Source: Agromyces kandeliae (GTDB lineage Bacteria; Actinomycetota; Actinomycetes; Actinomycetales; Microbacteriaceae). Taken from it: DNA of 64,000 nt. This document shows, one piece after another, positions 1 through 9,700 of this stretch (positions are counted from its first letter, which is position 1; each line of letters begins with the position of its first letter). The translations under genes and the position numbers were made by a program. The stretch covers positions 62,001 to 126,000 of the forward strand of contig NZ_WKJD01000021.1 in the NCBI RefSeq assembly GCF_009674665.1, read 5' to 3'. The notes beneath the pieces were generated by a model. The model searched no databases, had not been told where the DNA came from, and saw nothing but the letters and a program-made list of their open reading frames with translations.

Positions 1-408
1 GATCGCGCCCTCGGGCCGTTGCCGGATCACGGGGAGGAACGTCTTCGTGGTGTTGACGACGCCCCAGAAATTGACGTTCATCACCCGCTCGATCACATCG
101 AACCCGAGCTCGTCGATCGTCACGAACGGCTGGATGATGCCGGCGACGTTGACCAGTCCGTCGATGGCCGGGTGGAGCGCCGCGATGGCGTCGGGAAGCG
201 CTGCCACTGCTGCTCGATCGGTGATGTTCACCGGGTGCAGCGAAAGCCGCTCCCCCACATCAGCCCGCCGCGCGGTCTCCTCCAGGCCCGCCTCATTGAG
301 GTCCAGCGCCGCGACCCGCGCGCCCCGAGCGAGGAGCTCCAGCGCGAGTGCGCGGCCGATTCCGTTGCCTCCGCCGGTGACGACGAAGGTCTTGTCTGCG
401 ATCCGCAT
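1..408 (-). CDS. SDR family oxidoreductase, partial (C-terminus off the window)
   Basis: This is the N-terminal 136 residues of a classical short-chain dehydrogenase/reductase; the rest, including the YxxxK motif, lies beyond base 1. The Rossmann cofactor motif TGGGNGIG is at residues 11-18 and the NVAG motif at 87-90. The acidic residue ending beta-2 (ALDLN, about 35-38) suggests NAD(H) preference. The start is the ATG at 408-406, eight bases after the stop of the upstream SDR, so it is the third gene of a tandem SDR operon. The substrate is unknown. Given the neighbouring glycosidases, oxidation of a sugar or of a hydroxylated aglycone is possible, but that is inference. Confidence 0.85.
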   Translation of the reverse strand, partial: MRIADKTFVVTGGGNGIGRALALELLARGARVAALDLNEAGLEETARRADVGERLSLHPVNITDRAAVAALPDAIAALHPAIDGLVNVAGIIQPFVTIDELGFDVIERVMNVNFWGVVNTTKTFLPVIRQRPEGAI

Positions 409-416
409 GAGTTCTC

Positions 417-1196
417 CTAGGCGTTGATCAGGGCGCCGCCGTCGGCGTGGATGTTCTGGCCCGTGATCCAGTGGCTGTCGTCCGAGGCGAGGAAGACGAC
501 GACGGGGGCGACATCGTCATAGGGGTTGCCGGCGCGCCGGAATGGGTTCGCCACGAACGCCTTCTGCACGTGTGCGCGCGCTTCGGGGCTGAGCGAGGTG
601 AGGCCGCCCGACGCGTTCTCGGTCAGGCCGTTGGGGCAGAGCGTGTTGACGCGGATGTTGTACTGGCCCCACTCACGGGCGACCACCCGCGAGAGTCCAC
701 GCACGGCTTCCTTCGACGCGGCATAGGGGGCATAGAATTCGTCGCCGGCGATGGCCGCCTCGGAGGCGAAGTTGATGATCGAGGCGCCCGCGCCCTCCTT
801 GTCCCGCAGGTGCGGGAAGCACAGCTTCATCAGGTGCCAGTACGCGTAGACGGAGCTGCGCATCTCGAGGTCGAGGTCGTCGATCGTCTTCTCGAGGAAC
901 GGCGCTGGGATGGTGATCGTGTGGGCGTTGTTCACCAGTACGTCGATCGTTCCGAACCGGTCGACCGTCGCATCGATGAAGGCGACCAGGCTGTCGTACT
1001 CCATGATGTCCACGGTCATCGCGAGCACCTCCGCGCCCTGCTCCTCGCACAGTCGCGTGGTCTCTGCGAGCTTCTCCGCGTTGCGCGCGCAGATGGCCAG
1101 CGAGGCACCCTCTGCGGCCATGCGGATCGCCTGCTGCTTGCCGAGGCCGCTGGAGCAGCCGGTGATGAGGACGACTTTGCCGTCGAGCTTTCCCAT
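417..1196 (-). CDS. SDR family oxidoreductase (classical, 259 aa)
   Basis: A complete classical short-chain dehydrogenase of normal length. It has the cofactor motif TGCSSGLG at residues 12-19, NNA at 89-91, catalytic Ser145, Tyr158 and Lys162 (YAASK), and the C-terminal ITGQNIHADGG motif. I chose the ATG at 1196 (MGKLDGKVVLITG) because the cofactor motif should sit about 10 residues in; an open frame extends further upstream but carries no homology. It is the middle gene of three tandem SDRs. The family oxidises or reduces alcohols and ketones with NAD(P); the substrate cannot be read from the sequence. Confidence 0.9.
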   Translation of the reverse strand: MGKLDGKVVLITGCSSGLGKQQAIRMAAEGASLAICARNAEKLAETTRLCEEQGAEVLAMTVDIMEYDSLVAFIDATVDRFGTIDVLVNNAHTITIPAPFLEKTIDDLDLEMRSSVYAYWHLMKLCFPHLRDKEGAGASIINFASEAAIAGDEFYAPYAASKEAVRGLSRVVAREWGQYNIRVNTLCPNGLTENASGGLTSLSPEARAHVQKAFVANPFRRAGNPYDDVAPVVVFLASDDSHWITGQNIHADGGALINA

Positions 1197-1236
1197 GATC
1201 GATTCCTGTCTGTGTTGTCTTGTCGGTGCGCGGCGA

Positions 1237-2211
1237 TCAGCGGACCGGAAGGATGCCCTCGTCGTTGGAGAGGCCGGCCATGAGTTCGCCCGGCACGCGC
1301 TCCCGCAGGACGTCGATGGCCCAGGCGTCGGCATCGGTCGTGATCTGGCGCACGACCTCGGGCTGCGACCACAGGCCGATCTCACCGTCCGCGGCGAGCT
1401 TGAACAGGTTGCCCGAGATGGCGGCGGCGTCGTCCGAGGCGAGATAGGCCAGGAACGGGACCATGCCCTCGGCCGTGCGCTTCATCGCTTCCGGGGCACC
1501 CGCCTCGATCATCTCCGCGGGAACGCCCTGCATCCGGTACGTCGCGGCGGCGTTATACCAGGCACGCGTCTTCGCGAGCGGCGTGTATGCGTTCACGGTG
1601 ATGCCGGTGCCGCGGAGGTCACCGGCGGCGGCCTTCGTGAGCGCGACGATGCCCGCGTTCGCGGCTCCGTACGCGGCATACCCCTGCAGTCCGAGGAACG
1701 CGTCGGAGGACGAGTTCAGGATGCGTCCGTAGCCCTGTGCCTTCATGTGCGGGAGGGCGTGGTGAATCAGGTTGAACGCGCCCTTCAGCTTCGACACGAC
1801 GCTGATGTCCCACAGCTCCTCGTCCATGTCGGCGATGTTGCCGACCCAGTTCGACGACGCGTTGTTGACGATGATGTCGATCCTCCCGAAGCTGTCGATC
1901 GCGGTCTGGACCATCCGGCCGGCGCTCGCGAAGTCGCCGACATCGCCGAAGAACGGCACGGCCTCTCCGCCTGCGGCCACGATCCGGTCCGCCGTCGTCT
2001 TCGCGTCGCCCTTCACGCTCTCGAGCGCGGCGCGCTCTTCATCGGTGAACGGGATCTCGGTCTTCTCGAACGCGTCGAGGGAGGAGCCGGGCTTGCGGTT
2101 GTTCGTGATGACCTTCGCGCCGTGCTCGGCGAGGCACACAGCGACGTCTCGCCCGATCCCCTGACCCGATCCGGTGACGATCGCAACCTTGCCCTGCAGC
2201 AGTCCAGACAT
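1237..2211 (-). CDS. SDR family protein with altered active site (324 aa)
   Basis: An SDR-fold protein longer than the classical type, with an insertion after beta-2 (about residues 45-75) like that of hydroxyacyl-CoA/hydroxysteroid-type SDRs. The cofactor motif TGSGQGIG is at 13-20 and NNA at about 116-118. Ser169 and Tyr181 are in place, but the catalytic lysine position is Asn185 (YGAAN; codon 1657-1659). The start is ATG 2211, preceded by AGAAGGAG at suitable spacing. It is the first gene of the SDR operon, facing the sensor kinase. The missing lysine means it may be a non-oxidoreductase or a much changed enzyme. Whether it is active is unknown. Confidence 0.85.
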   Translation of the reverse strand: MSGLLQGKVAIVTGSGQGIGRDVAVCLAEHGAKVITNNRKPGSSLDAFEKTEIPFTDEERAALESVKGDAKTTADRIVAAGGEAVPFFGDVGDFASAGRMVQTAIDSFGRIDIIVNNASSNWVGNIADMDEELWDISVVSKLKGAFNLIHHALPHMKAQGYGRILNSSSDAFLGLQGYAAYGAANAGIVALTKAAAGDLRGTGITVNAYTPLAKTRAWYNAAATYRMQGVPAEMIEAGAPEAMKRTAEGMVPFLAYLASDDAAAISGNLFKLAADGEIGLWSQPEVVRQITTDADAWAIDVLRERVPGELMAGLSNDEGILPVR

Positions 2212-2397
2212 GCCGTTCAACTCCTTCTCAGTCGGCAGCACGGTGCGCACCGCCGTTCCTCAAGACTTCCGCAGCGACGCTTGCTTGTCGTCGTCCGGCG
2301 AGATCGACCGATGTACTCCATTTGAAGTAGGGTCGCGAAGTCTGCCTGATCTGTCCGCATCGCCGATCGATCGACGTGCCCCCGGACCCCCATCGGA

Positions 2398-3597
2398 GTG
2401 GCCCGGACCGCGACAATGGGAGTCATGTCGATCCCGGAGCCCGAGCGCGTCGAGCTTCCCCCGTGGTACCTGAGCAGCCGAATGCTCGACCGAGTATCCA
2501 TCGCCGGGGGAACAATCGCATGCGTTGCGCAGGTCGTCGTCCTGATCTGGACCGGCGCCGGACCGGCGGGTTATGGCGCACTGGCATTGCTGATCGCTGG
2601 ATTCGCTCTGAGCCGCCGGTTCGGAGTATGGGGACTCATCCCGGCCGTTCTGGGCGCTGTTCTCGGGATCACGTTGTCCGACGGCTACACAGCTGGGTGG
2701 ATCGTCGTTCTGTCGATCATCTTCTCCGCAGGGCTGCGCGGGCCGGCCGTGTTCATAGGCGGCACCCTGGCCGGGCTCGCGCTCTATTTCGCGACCGTGG
2801 GCGTCGAAGCATCCGGGTTCGACGACCCTCTGGCGTACGTGGCGCTGAGCACCACAGTCGCCGCCGCCGCGACCGGGTACGCGATCCGGGCGCACGAGAT
2901 CTACCTGCTGACGCTCCATCAGCGTGCCCAGGATGTGATCTCTTCCAGGGATCTGGAGGTGACTCGTCGAGTGGCCGAGGAGCGCCTACGCATCGCACAG
3001 GACTTGCACGACGTGGTCGGCCACGAGATCGCCGTCATCGGCACGAACCTCGGAGTCATCGACGTGCATCTCCCGCCGGGCGCATCAACCGAGCGCGCAG
3101 CGCTGGCGAATGCGCAGAGCGGGGTACGGCGGGTTCTGCAGGAGACGCAGCGCATCCTCGGTGTTCTTCGGCGCGGCGACAAGACGAGCGGCAGCACGCT
3201 CATGCTGCCGACGATCGAACGCATTCCTGAGCTCGTCAAGAACCTCGAAGCATCCGGCGGCGAGGTCCGGCTCACCATGCCCGATGGAGAGATGTCGATT
3301 GATCCGTCCGTGAGCGTCGCCGCGTTCCGAATCACGCAAGAGGCTCTGACCAATGCGCATCGGCACGGATCAGGTCCCGTTGACGTGGGCATCCACCTCT
3401 CCGGCAAGAAGCTGATCATTGAAGTGGAGAACGGAGTCGCCGCAGATTCCCGCCGCGCAGTCGGTGGTCGTGGCTTCGGTCTGATCGGCATGCGTGAACG
3501 GGTGGAGGCCGCGGGCGGGCTCCTCGACATCCACTCCGACGAAGAGATCTTCCGCGTCACGGCGACGCTGAGGACCGATGGCGGGTCCGTCCGATGA
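2398..3597 (+). CDS. Two-component sensor histidine kinase, NarL/HisKA_3 type
   Basis: A membrane histidine kinase. Several hydrophobic segments in residues 35-170 form the sensor part, with no large extracytoplasmic domain visible. They are followed by a HisKA_3 dimerisation domain with the phospho-acceptor His204 in RIAQDLHDVVGH, then an HATPase_c domain with the N-box ITQEALTNAHRHG (about 312-324) and the G-box GRGFGLIGMRERV. Possible starts are GTG 2398, ATG 2416 and ATG 2425. None has a well-spaced Shine-Dalgarno sequence, so the start is uncertain. It overlaps the response-regulator gene by four bases, so the two form a pair. Orthologous systems often sense envelope stress; the signal here is unknown. 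Confidence 0.9.
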   Translation: MARTATMGVMSIPEPERVELPPWYLSSRMLDRVSIAGGTIACVAQVVVLIWTGAGPAGYGALALLIAGFALSRRFGVWGLIPAVLGAVLGITLSDGYTAGWIVVLSIIFSAGLRGPAVFIGGTLAGLALYFATVGVEASGFDDPLAYVALSTTVAAAATGYAIRAHEIYLLTLHQRAQDVISSRDLEVTRRVAEERLRIAQDLHDVVGHEIAVIGTNLGVIDVHLPPGASTERAALANAQSGVRRVLQETQRILGVLRRGDKTSGSTLMLPTIERIPELVKNLEASGGEVRLTMPDGEMSIDPSVSVAAFRITQEALTNAHRHGSGPVDVGIHLSGKKLIIEVENGVAADSRRAVGGRGFGLIGMRERVEAAGGLLDIHSDEEIFRVTATLRTDGGSVR

Positions 3598-4268
3598 TCC
3601 GGATCCTCATCGTCGACGACCAGGAGATGATCCGGGTCGGCCTGCGAACGATCTTGGAGTCTCAGTCCGACATGGAGGTCGTCGCGGACGTCTCCGACGG
3701 GATCCGGGCACTGGACCTGCTGTCGACCGAGCAGGTGGACGTCGTCCTCTTGGATCTGCGCATGCCCGGGATGGACGGAGTGCAGACCACCAGCCGAATC
3801 CGGGAGTCGACGGTCGGTGAGAGCGTCCGGATCGTCATCCTCACAACCTTCGACCAGGACGAGAACGTGCTGGCGGCCCTGCGCGCCGGCGCCAACGGCT
3901 TCCTCAGCAAGGGGGTGACTCCGGCCGAGCTGCTCGGCGCCGTCCGAGACGTGGTCGCAGGCGGCGGGGCGCTCTCTCCTGCAGCCGCACGCGCCCTCAT
4001 CGAGCACGTCAACGATCAGCGCAGCCCGGCCGTCGTCGTCGAACTCGCTGCACGGTTCGACGCGCTGACGGCCCGGGAACGCGATGTCGTCGCCGCGATC
4101 GCGCGGGGACGGAGCAACGACGAGATCGCGGCGGAGATGTTCGTCTCTCCCTACACGGTCAAGACACATGCCAGCCGAGCCATGCTGAAGGTCGGCGCAC
4201 GGGACCGCGCGCAACTGGTGTCCTTCGCTCTTCTGTCAGGATTGCCGGCGTTCAGGCCGCCCGAATAG
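3594..4268 (+). CDS. Response regulator, NarL/LuxR family
   Basis: A 224-residue response regulator partnered with the kinase immediately upstream through an ATGA overlap. The receiver domain has the acidic pair Asp8-Asp9, phospho-acceptor Asp54 (LLDLRMPGMDG), Thr85 and Lys106. The C-terminal LuxR helix-turn-helix runs from about residue 157 to 215 (LTARERDVVAAIARGRSNDEIA, then VSPYTVKTHASRAMLKV). It binds DNA when phosphorylated. Its targets may include the divergent SDR operon, whose promoter shares the 186-bp interval with the kinase gene, but no clear LuxR-type site was identified. It ends tail to tail with the first GH78 gene. Confidence 0.93.
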   Translation: MIRILIVDDQEMIRVGLRTILESQSDMEVVADVSDGIRALDLLSTEQVDVVLLDLRMPGMDGVQTTSRIRESTVGESVRIVILTTFDQDENVLAALRAGANGFLSKGVTPAELLGAVRDVVAGGGALSPAAARALIEHVNDQRSPAVVVELAARFDALTARERDVVAAIARGRSNDEIAAEMFVSPYTVKTHASRAMLKVGARDRAQLVSFALLSGLPAFRPPE

Positions 4269-4301
4269 CCACGGCGCCCTTCACCCCCCCCATCGACTCA
4301 T

Positions 4302-6614
4302 TCAGGCGGTGCGGAGAGGGACGTCGAACTCGTGCCGACCAGGCCCCACCTTGACGTCAGGCACGCCGGGCAAGTCCACCACCGCCGCGCTCCCCTCCGG
4401 GACCACCGCCTCGAGTCTCATGGAGCCGTGCTCGATCGACCACCGGACCGAGGCACGCCCGTGGGGCGTATCGAGGTCAGCCCTCGCCCACGTCAGCCCG
4501 CCGCCCGGGCGGGGAGCAATGCTGATGGTCCGGTAGCCCGGTTCGGCGGGGGCGATCCCCGCCACGACGCGGTGCATCCACTCCCCGACGGCGCCGAAGG
4601 CGTAGTGGTTGAAGCTCGTCATCTCGCCCGGATTGATCGACCCGTCCGGCAGCATCGAATCCCATCGCTCCCACACCGTCGTGGCTCCCATCGTCACCGG
4701 GTACAGCCAGGACGGGCACTCGGTCTGCATCAGGAGGCGATACGCCGTCTCGAGATGCCCGGTCTTCGAGAGCGCGGGAAGAATGAACGGCGTACCGGCG
4801 AACCCCGTCGAGACGAGATGGCCGGCCTCGCGCACGAGGTGCGCGAGCCGATCCCCTGCGGCTTCCTGCTCCGATTCGTCGAGCAGGTCGAACGCGATCG
4901 CAAGGGCGTAGGCGGTCGGCGAGTCGCTGTGCACACGACCGTCGGATACGAAGGCGGTGTTGAATGCACGACGCAGCCTCTCGGCCGTGCGGCCGAACTC
5001 CGCAGCGTCTTCGCTCCTGCCCAGGGCGTCCGCAGCGCCTCGAGCCATCATGGCGGACCGATAGACACACGCCGTCGCGACGACGACCGGATCCGTCTTG
5101 CCGTTTCCCGGCTTGCCTGGAGGCGCGTCGGGGTCGAGCCAGTCGCCGAACTGCTCCCCACGGAGAAGCCCATCGTCGGAGACCGCGAGGGCGATCTCTC
5201 GCGCATACGCCGCCATGGAGGGGTACTCGTCCCGCAGCACCTCGAGGTCGCCATATGCCTCCCACGCCGCCCAAGGCACCCAGCAGGCCGCGTCGTGCCA
5301 CAACGCGACCACGGGATGCTGCGCGCGCGCGAGCCGCCACGACATCCCTTGACGCTGCTCGAGTTTGAAGCTGTCCGGCACGATGAGCGGGATCGTTCCC
5401 CCGGCGTGCTCCTGCTCGACGGCGAGATCCCGCAGCCAGTCGTGCAGGAACGACTGGACGTCGTACAGATACACCGCCGTGCCGACGAAGGCCGAGAGAT
5501 CACCCGTCCAGCCGAGGCGCTCGTCGCGCTGCGGGCAGTCGGTCGGCACATCGACGAAGTTGCCCCGCATTCCCCACACGATGTTGGAGTGCAGCTGATT
5601 CAGCAGCGGGTCGGAGCAGGAGAACCATCCGATGCGTTCGAGATCCGATCCGATGACCACCGCGCGGATCGCCGTTGCCAACTCATCGTCCGAGCCCGGC
5701 CAGCCGTCCACCTCGACGTAGCGGAACCCATGGAAGGTCAGCGTCGGCTCGAAGACGTCGTGTCCCCCGCTGAGCACGTACCGATCGGTGACCTTCGCGG
5801 TCCGAAGCGGCCGCAGCCCGATCTCCTCGTGCTCGAGCACTTCGGCGTGGCGAAGGGTCACCGCGTGACCCGCGCCACCCGTGACCTCGAGCCGGGTCCA
5901 CCCGACGACGTTCTGCCCGAAGTCGATCAGAGTCGCGCCCGCCGGAGACCGCCACACACGTTGCGGCGCCAGCTCCTCCTGCCGCCTGATCGGCGGACCG
6001 ATGTACGGCGTGAGTCGGACGTCGTCGAAGTCGACGGTCACCACGCCCGACCACCCCTCCGGAGCCGGCCCGGGACGCGACCATCGGTCGTCCCGCTGTC
6101 GTGCGTCTATCGTTTCGCCGTCGTAGAGATCGTCCGAGAGGATCTCACTCGGGCCGGACTCCCATGACTCGTCGGTCGCGACCGTCTGAACGTGGCCGTC
6201 CTCGAAGTGGATCCGGAGCTCGAGGAGCGCGGCGCGCGACGTCCCGTACAGAGCGCGTTCTTCGGCGAACCCGAGGCGACCGGAGTACCAACCCGCACCG
6301 AGCGTGACAGCGATGACGGACTCTGGTTCGACGAGGGCGGTCACGTCCCACTTCGCATAGCGCAGTCGCCATTCGTAGCTGGACCATCCGGGGGTGAGGA
6401 CGTCTGCCGTAACCGGCCGACCGTTGAGGGTGACGTCGCACACCCCCAGTGCCGTCGCGAGGATCTCCGCCGACACGACGGCGCCATGCCCGGCATCGCA
6501 CCGGAACGACCGCCGAAGGCGTGGCGCCGAGTCCCGATGGCGATCAGGTCCGATCATCCGGGCCTTCCACGTGCCGGGGAGAGCGCCCTTGGGGGCGTCG
6601 GTCGGAGTTGCCAT
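4302..6614 (-). CDS. Alpha-L-rhamnosidase, GH78 family (770 aa)
   Basis: A cytoplasmic glycoside hydrolase removing terminal alpha-L-rhamnose. It shows the GH78 order: N-terminal beta-sandwich domains (about 1-300), the (alpha/alpha)6 catalytic barrel, and a C-terminal beta-sandwich. Expected catalytic acids are visible: Glu365 in CPQRDERLGWTGD (general acid) and Glu649 in GATTVWERWDS (general base), with the conserved MTSFNHYAFGAVGEW following. There is no signal peptide. The ATG at 6614 is chosen because AAAGGTGG lies at good spacing before it. A TTGGCAA-type operator sits 13 bp upstream of the start codon. It is divergent from the GH2 gene and shares its promoter region. Confidence 0.93.
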   Translation of the reverse strand: MATPTDAPKGALPGTWKARMIGPDRHRDSAPRLRRSFRCDAGHGAVVSAEILATALGVCDVTLNGRPVTADVLTPGWSSYEWRLRYAKWDVTALVEPESVIAVTLGAGWYSGRLGFAEERALYGTSRAALLELRIHFEDGHVQTVATDESWESGPSEILSDDLYDGETIDARQRDDRWSRPGPAPEGWSGVVTVDFDDVRLTPYIGPPIRRQEELAPQRVWRSPAGATLIDFGQNVVGWTRLEVTGGAGHAVTLRHAEVLEHEEIGLRPLRTAKVTDRYVLSGGHDVFEPTLTFHGFRYVEVDGWPGSDDELATAIRAVVIGSDLERIGWFSCSDPLLNQLHSNIVWGMRGNFVDVPTDCPQRDERLGWTGDLSAFVGTAVYLYDVQSFLHDWLRDLAVEQEHAGGTIPLIVPDSFKLEQRQGMSWRLARAQHPVVALWHDAACWVPWAAWEAYGDLEVLRDEYPSMAAYAREIALAVSDDGLLRGEQFGDWLDPDAPPGKPGNGKTDPVVVATACVYRSAMMARGAADALGRSEDAAEFGRTAERLRRAFNTAFVSDGRVHSDSPTAYALAIAFDLLDESEQEAAGDRLAHLVREAGHLVSTGFAGTPFILPALSKTGHLETAYRLLMQTECPSWLYPVTMGATTVWERWDSMLPDGSINPGEMTSFNHYAFGAVGEWMHRVVAGIAPAEPGYRTISIAPRPGGGLTWARADLDTPHGRASVRWSIEHGSMRLEAVVPEGSAAVVDLPGVPDVKVGPGRHEFDVPLRTA

Positions 6615-6626
6615 CGTGAGCCACCT

Positions 6627-6644
6627 TTGGAATCCGATTGCCAA
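6627..6644. promoter_or_regulatory. LacI-type operator, TTGGCAA class (site 1)
   Basis: An 18-bp imperfect palindrome, TTGGAATCCGATTGCCAA, lying in the 5' untranslated region of the first GH78 gene. Read on the minus strand its half-site is TTGGCAATCG, identical to the left half of the site before the GPH transporter. The central CG and flanking TGGCAA/TTGCCA fit the pattern of LacI-family operators. Which regulator binds it is not shown. Confidence 0.6.
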
Positions 6645-6710
6645 CCCTTGGGTTTCATCAGGGATCGGCCTGCAGGTCTGGATGGCCGGGCGACATGCGG
6701 ATTGAGCCAT

Positions 6711-6724
6711 CGTGACCGGTCACG
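6711..6724. promoter_or_regulatory. Palindromic operator CGTGACCGGTCACG (site 1)
   Basis: A perfect 14-bp palindrome in the intergenic region between the GH78 and GH2 genes. A TACAAT hexamer (6727-6732, plus strand) follows at once and could be the -10 box of the GH2 promoter, so a bound repressor would block polymerase. The same palindrome is found at 14567 and 18520, each time before a sugar-locus operon. Confidence 0.65.
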
Positions 6725-6799
6725 GCTACAATAGCACTCACCATCTGGCCATCGGAGGCCGGATGGGAGCTTGTCGCAGCAGAATCGGGAGCACCAACG

Positions 6800-9700
6800 A
6801 TGTCGCCACACCCTGTCGGACCCTTCGATCGCTCGGGACTGCATTCTGTCAATCGCTTGCCAATGTCCTCGCTACGGCGTGAACCCGAGATGGCGCTCGA
6901 TGGACCGTGGCTCTTCCAGCTGCGCGAGTCCGACACCGCACGGGGCGGCACCCCGTGGGAGACCGTCGATCTGCCGGAACTCTGGACGATGCGGTCTGCA
7001 GGCGGCGACATTCCCCACTACACGAATGTGCCCATGCCGTTCCCCGAGGCGTTCCCCGACATCCCGTCCCGCAACCCGATGGGCGTCTACCGGCGCGAGG
7101 TGTACATCGACGATCCCGCGGACCGGCGGCTGATCCTCCATGTCGGCGCCGCCGAAGGCTACCTCCGCGTCGCCGTCAACGACCAGCCGGTGGGAACGAG
7201 CGGCGACTCGCATCTGGCGGCAGAGTTCGACATCACCGACTTCGTGACCGCCGGCCCCAACACGATCGAGCTGGCAGTCTCGAAATGGTCCGCCGCGACG
7301 TACATCGAAGACCAGGACCAGTGGTGGCATGCCGGAATCTCCCGGTCGGTGTCGCTGTACACCGTGCCCGAGGTCCGCCTGCAAGACGTCCGGGTCGACG
7401 CGGACTTCGACGCTGACACCGGCCTCGGAAGTCTTCGTCTGGTCGCGCAGACGTCCGGGCTGCGGGGCAGCTACGAAGCAAGCCACCGGATCCGGGTGCG
7501 CGTGCTCGGCACTGAGTACGTGGCGCAGGTGTCGCCCCGATTCGCATCCCCGACGATGCCCAAGCCCTCGCGCGATCGCAGCGTGCGGCCGCCGCAGCGC
7601 CTGCCGGACGACTACATGGACGCCCTCAGCATGGCAGCCGCTGACGCCCCGCTGCCGCCGGAATGGCGCGCCAATCCCGATGCGATGTGGTGGCTGGCGC
7701 CGGACGCCGCCCCGCCCGGCGACGCCGAACTGGAGCTCACCGAACTCGACGTCGCGCCATGGTCGGCAGAGACTCCCCATCTCGAGACGGTCGTGGTCGA
7801 GCTCCTCGACGAGGATGACGCGGTGGTGGACCGCGCCGAGTATCGTGTCGGCTTCCGTCGGGTGCGCATCGTCGCCAAGGACCTGCTCGTGAATGGACGA
7901 CGCATCCTGATCCAGGGCGTCAACCGCCACGACACGGATCCGCACCGCGGGCGCGTCATCACACGGGACAGGATGCTGGCGGAACTCTCGCTGCTCAAAC
8001 GCTGCAACGTCAACGCCATCCGCACCTCCCACTACCCGAACGATCCGCAGTTCCTCGATCTCTGCGACGAACTCGGCTTCTACGTCGTGGACGAGGCGGA
8101 TGTCGAGTCACACGCGTTCGCCTCAGCGCTGATCGACGATCCGCTGTATCTGCCCGAGATCGTCGAACGAGTGTCGCGAATGGTGATCCGGGACCGCAAT
8201 CATCCATGCGTGATCACGTGGTCCCTCGGCAACGAGTCGGGATACGGCCCTCCTCACGACGCGGCTGCGGCATGGGTCCGTCGAGTGGATCCGACGCGGC
8301 CGGTGCAGTACGAGGGTGCGGTCGCATCGGCCTGGTACTCCGGACACGCCGCGAGCGACATCGTCTGCCCGATGTACCCGTCCTTCGCCAGCCTGCGTGC
8401 ATACGCCTCCGACCCGCGCGCGGATCGTCCGCTCATCACCTGCGAATACGCATACTCCCAGGGGAACTCCACGGGCGGATTCGCGCAGTACTGGGAGCTC
8501 TTCGAGTCGCTCCCCGGCCTTCAGGGCGGCTTCATCTGGGAGTATCTTGACCACGCCCTCGACCCCGACCGCAGCGGACGGGGCCGGTTCGGCGGCGACT
8601 TCGGAGACGAGCCGAACAACGGTGTGACCCTCCTGAACGGGATCGCCTTCGCGGACGCGACCCCCAAGCCGGCGATGCTCGAGGTCCGCGGCGTGTTCTC
8701 GCCCGTACGCATCGCCGCGACACCCGAGGAACTGCACGCGGGGCGCGTCCGCCTGCGCAATCGCCAGACCTTCGCCGACTTCGACGCCCTCACGATCCAC
8801 GTTCGGGTCGAGCACAGAGACGGTCCCGGTCCTGAAGCCCTGCTCGTTTCGCCGTCTGTATCTCCCGGTCGCGAAATCGCCGTGACGCTCCCCGACCCGA
8901 TCCTCGACGAGCTCCGAGCCGACACTGCTCTCGCCGTCACGGCAGTGGTCCGCACCGCGACGGACACCCTCTGGGCGCCCGCCGGCACTGAGCTCTCATT
9001 CGAGCAGGTCGAACTCCCTACCGCCCATGGCCGGCTGCCGCAGGCAACAGCACCGGGCGGCTGCGACGACGGATCGATCTCGGACGCGCTGCTCGCCGGA
9101 GCGCCCCGACTCGAGCTGTGGCGTGCCCTCACCGACAACGACATGTCTGCGGCCCTGGACCAGCGGTTCGTCCGTTCGGGCTTCTTCCGACTCGACGCCG
9201 TCGAGACCGACGTGCAGTCGGGGCCCACGAGCCGGACGATCCGAACCCTGTATCGCGCCGCGTTCGGCGATACCGTCGAGCACACACGGATCCTGTCCCT
9301 CGCCCCGAACGGCAGCTACCTGTTCGACGAGGAGGTCGTGCTTCCCGAGGCCTCCCACGACCACCTGCGTATCGGAATGGTCTTCGAGCTCGTCGCAGGC
9401 TTCGATCGCGCCGCATGGATCGGATACGGCCCGTGGGAGAACTACACCGACCGCCGCACTGCGGCCATGCTCGGGCGCTGGGATCTCCCGATCGACGACC
9501 TGGCCGTGCCCTACCTCAGACCCCAGGAGAACGGCACCCGCAGCGGCGTGACCCGGTTGGAGCTCAGCGGCGAGGCGGGCCGTGCGATCGTGACCTGCGA
9601 TCGTCCGGTGCACGTGAATGTCTCACGTCACTCCGTCGCCGACCTGGAGTCGGTCGACCACTGGTGGGAGCTCCCGGCCCGCGATGGGACGGTTGTCCAC

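Noticed and set aside
2212..2397. LuxR-type binding site between the SDR operon and the kinase
   Set aside because: Only weak, poorly symmetrical sequence was found; not enough to call.
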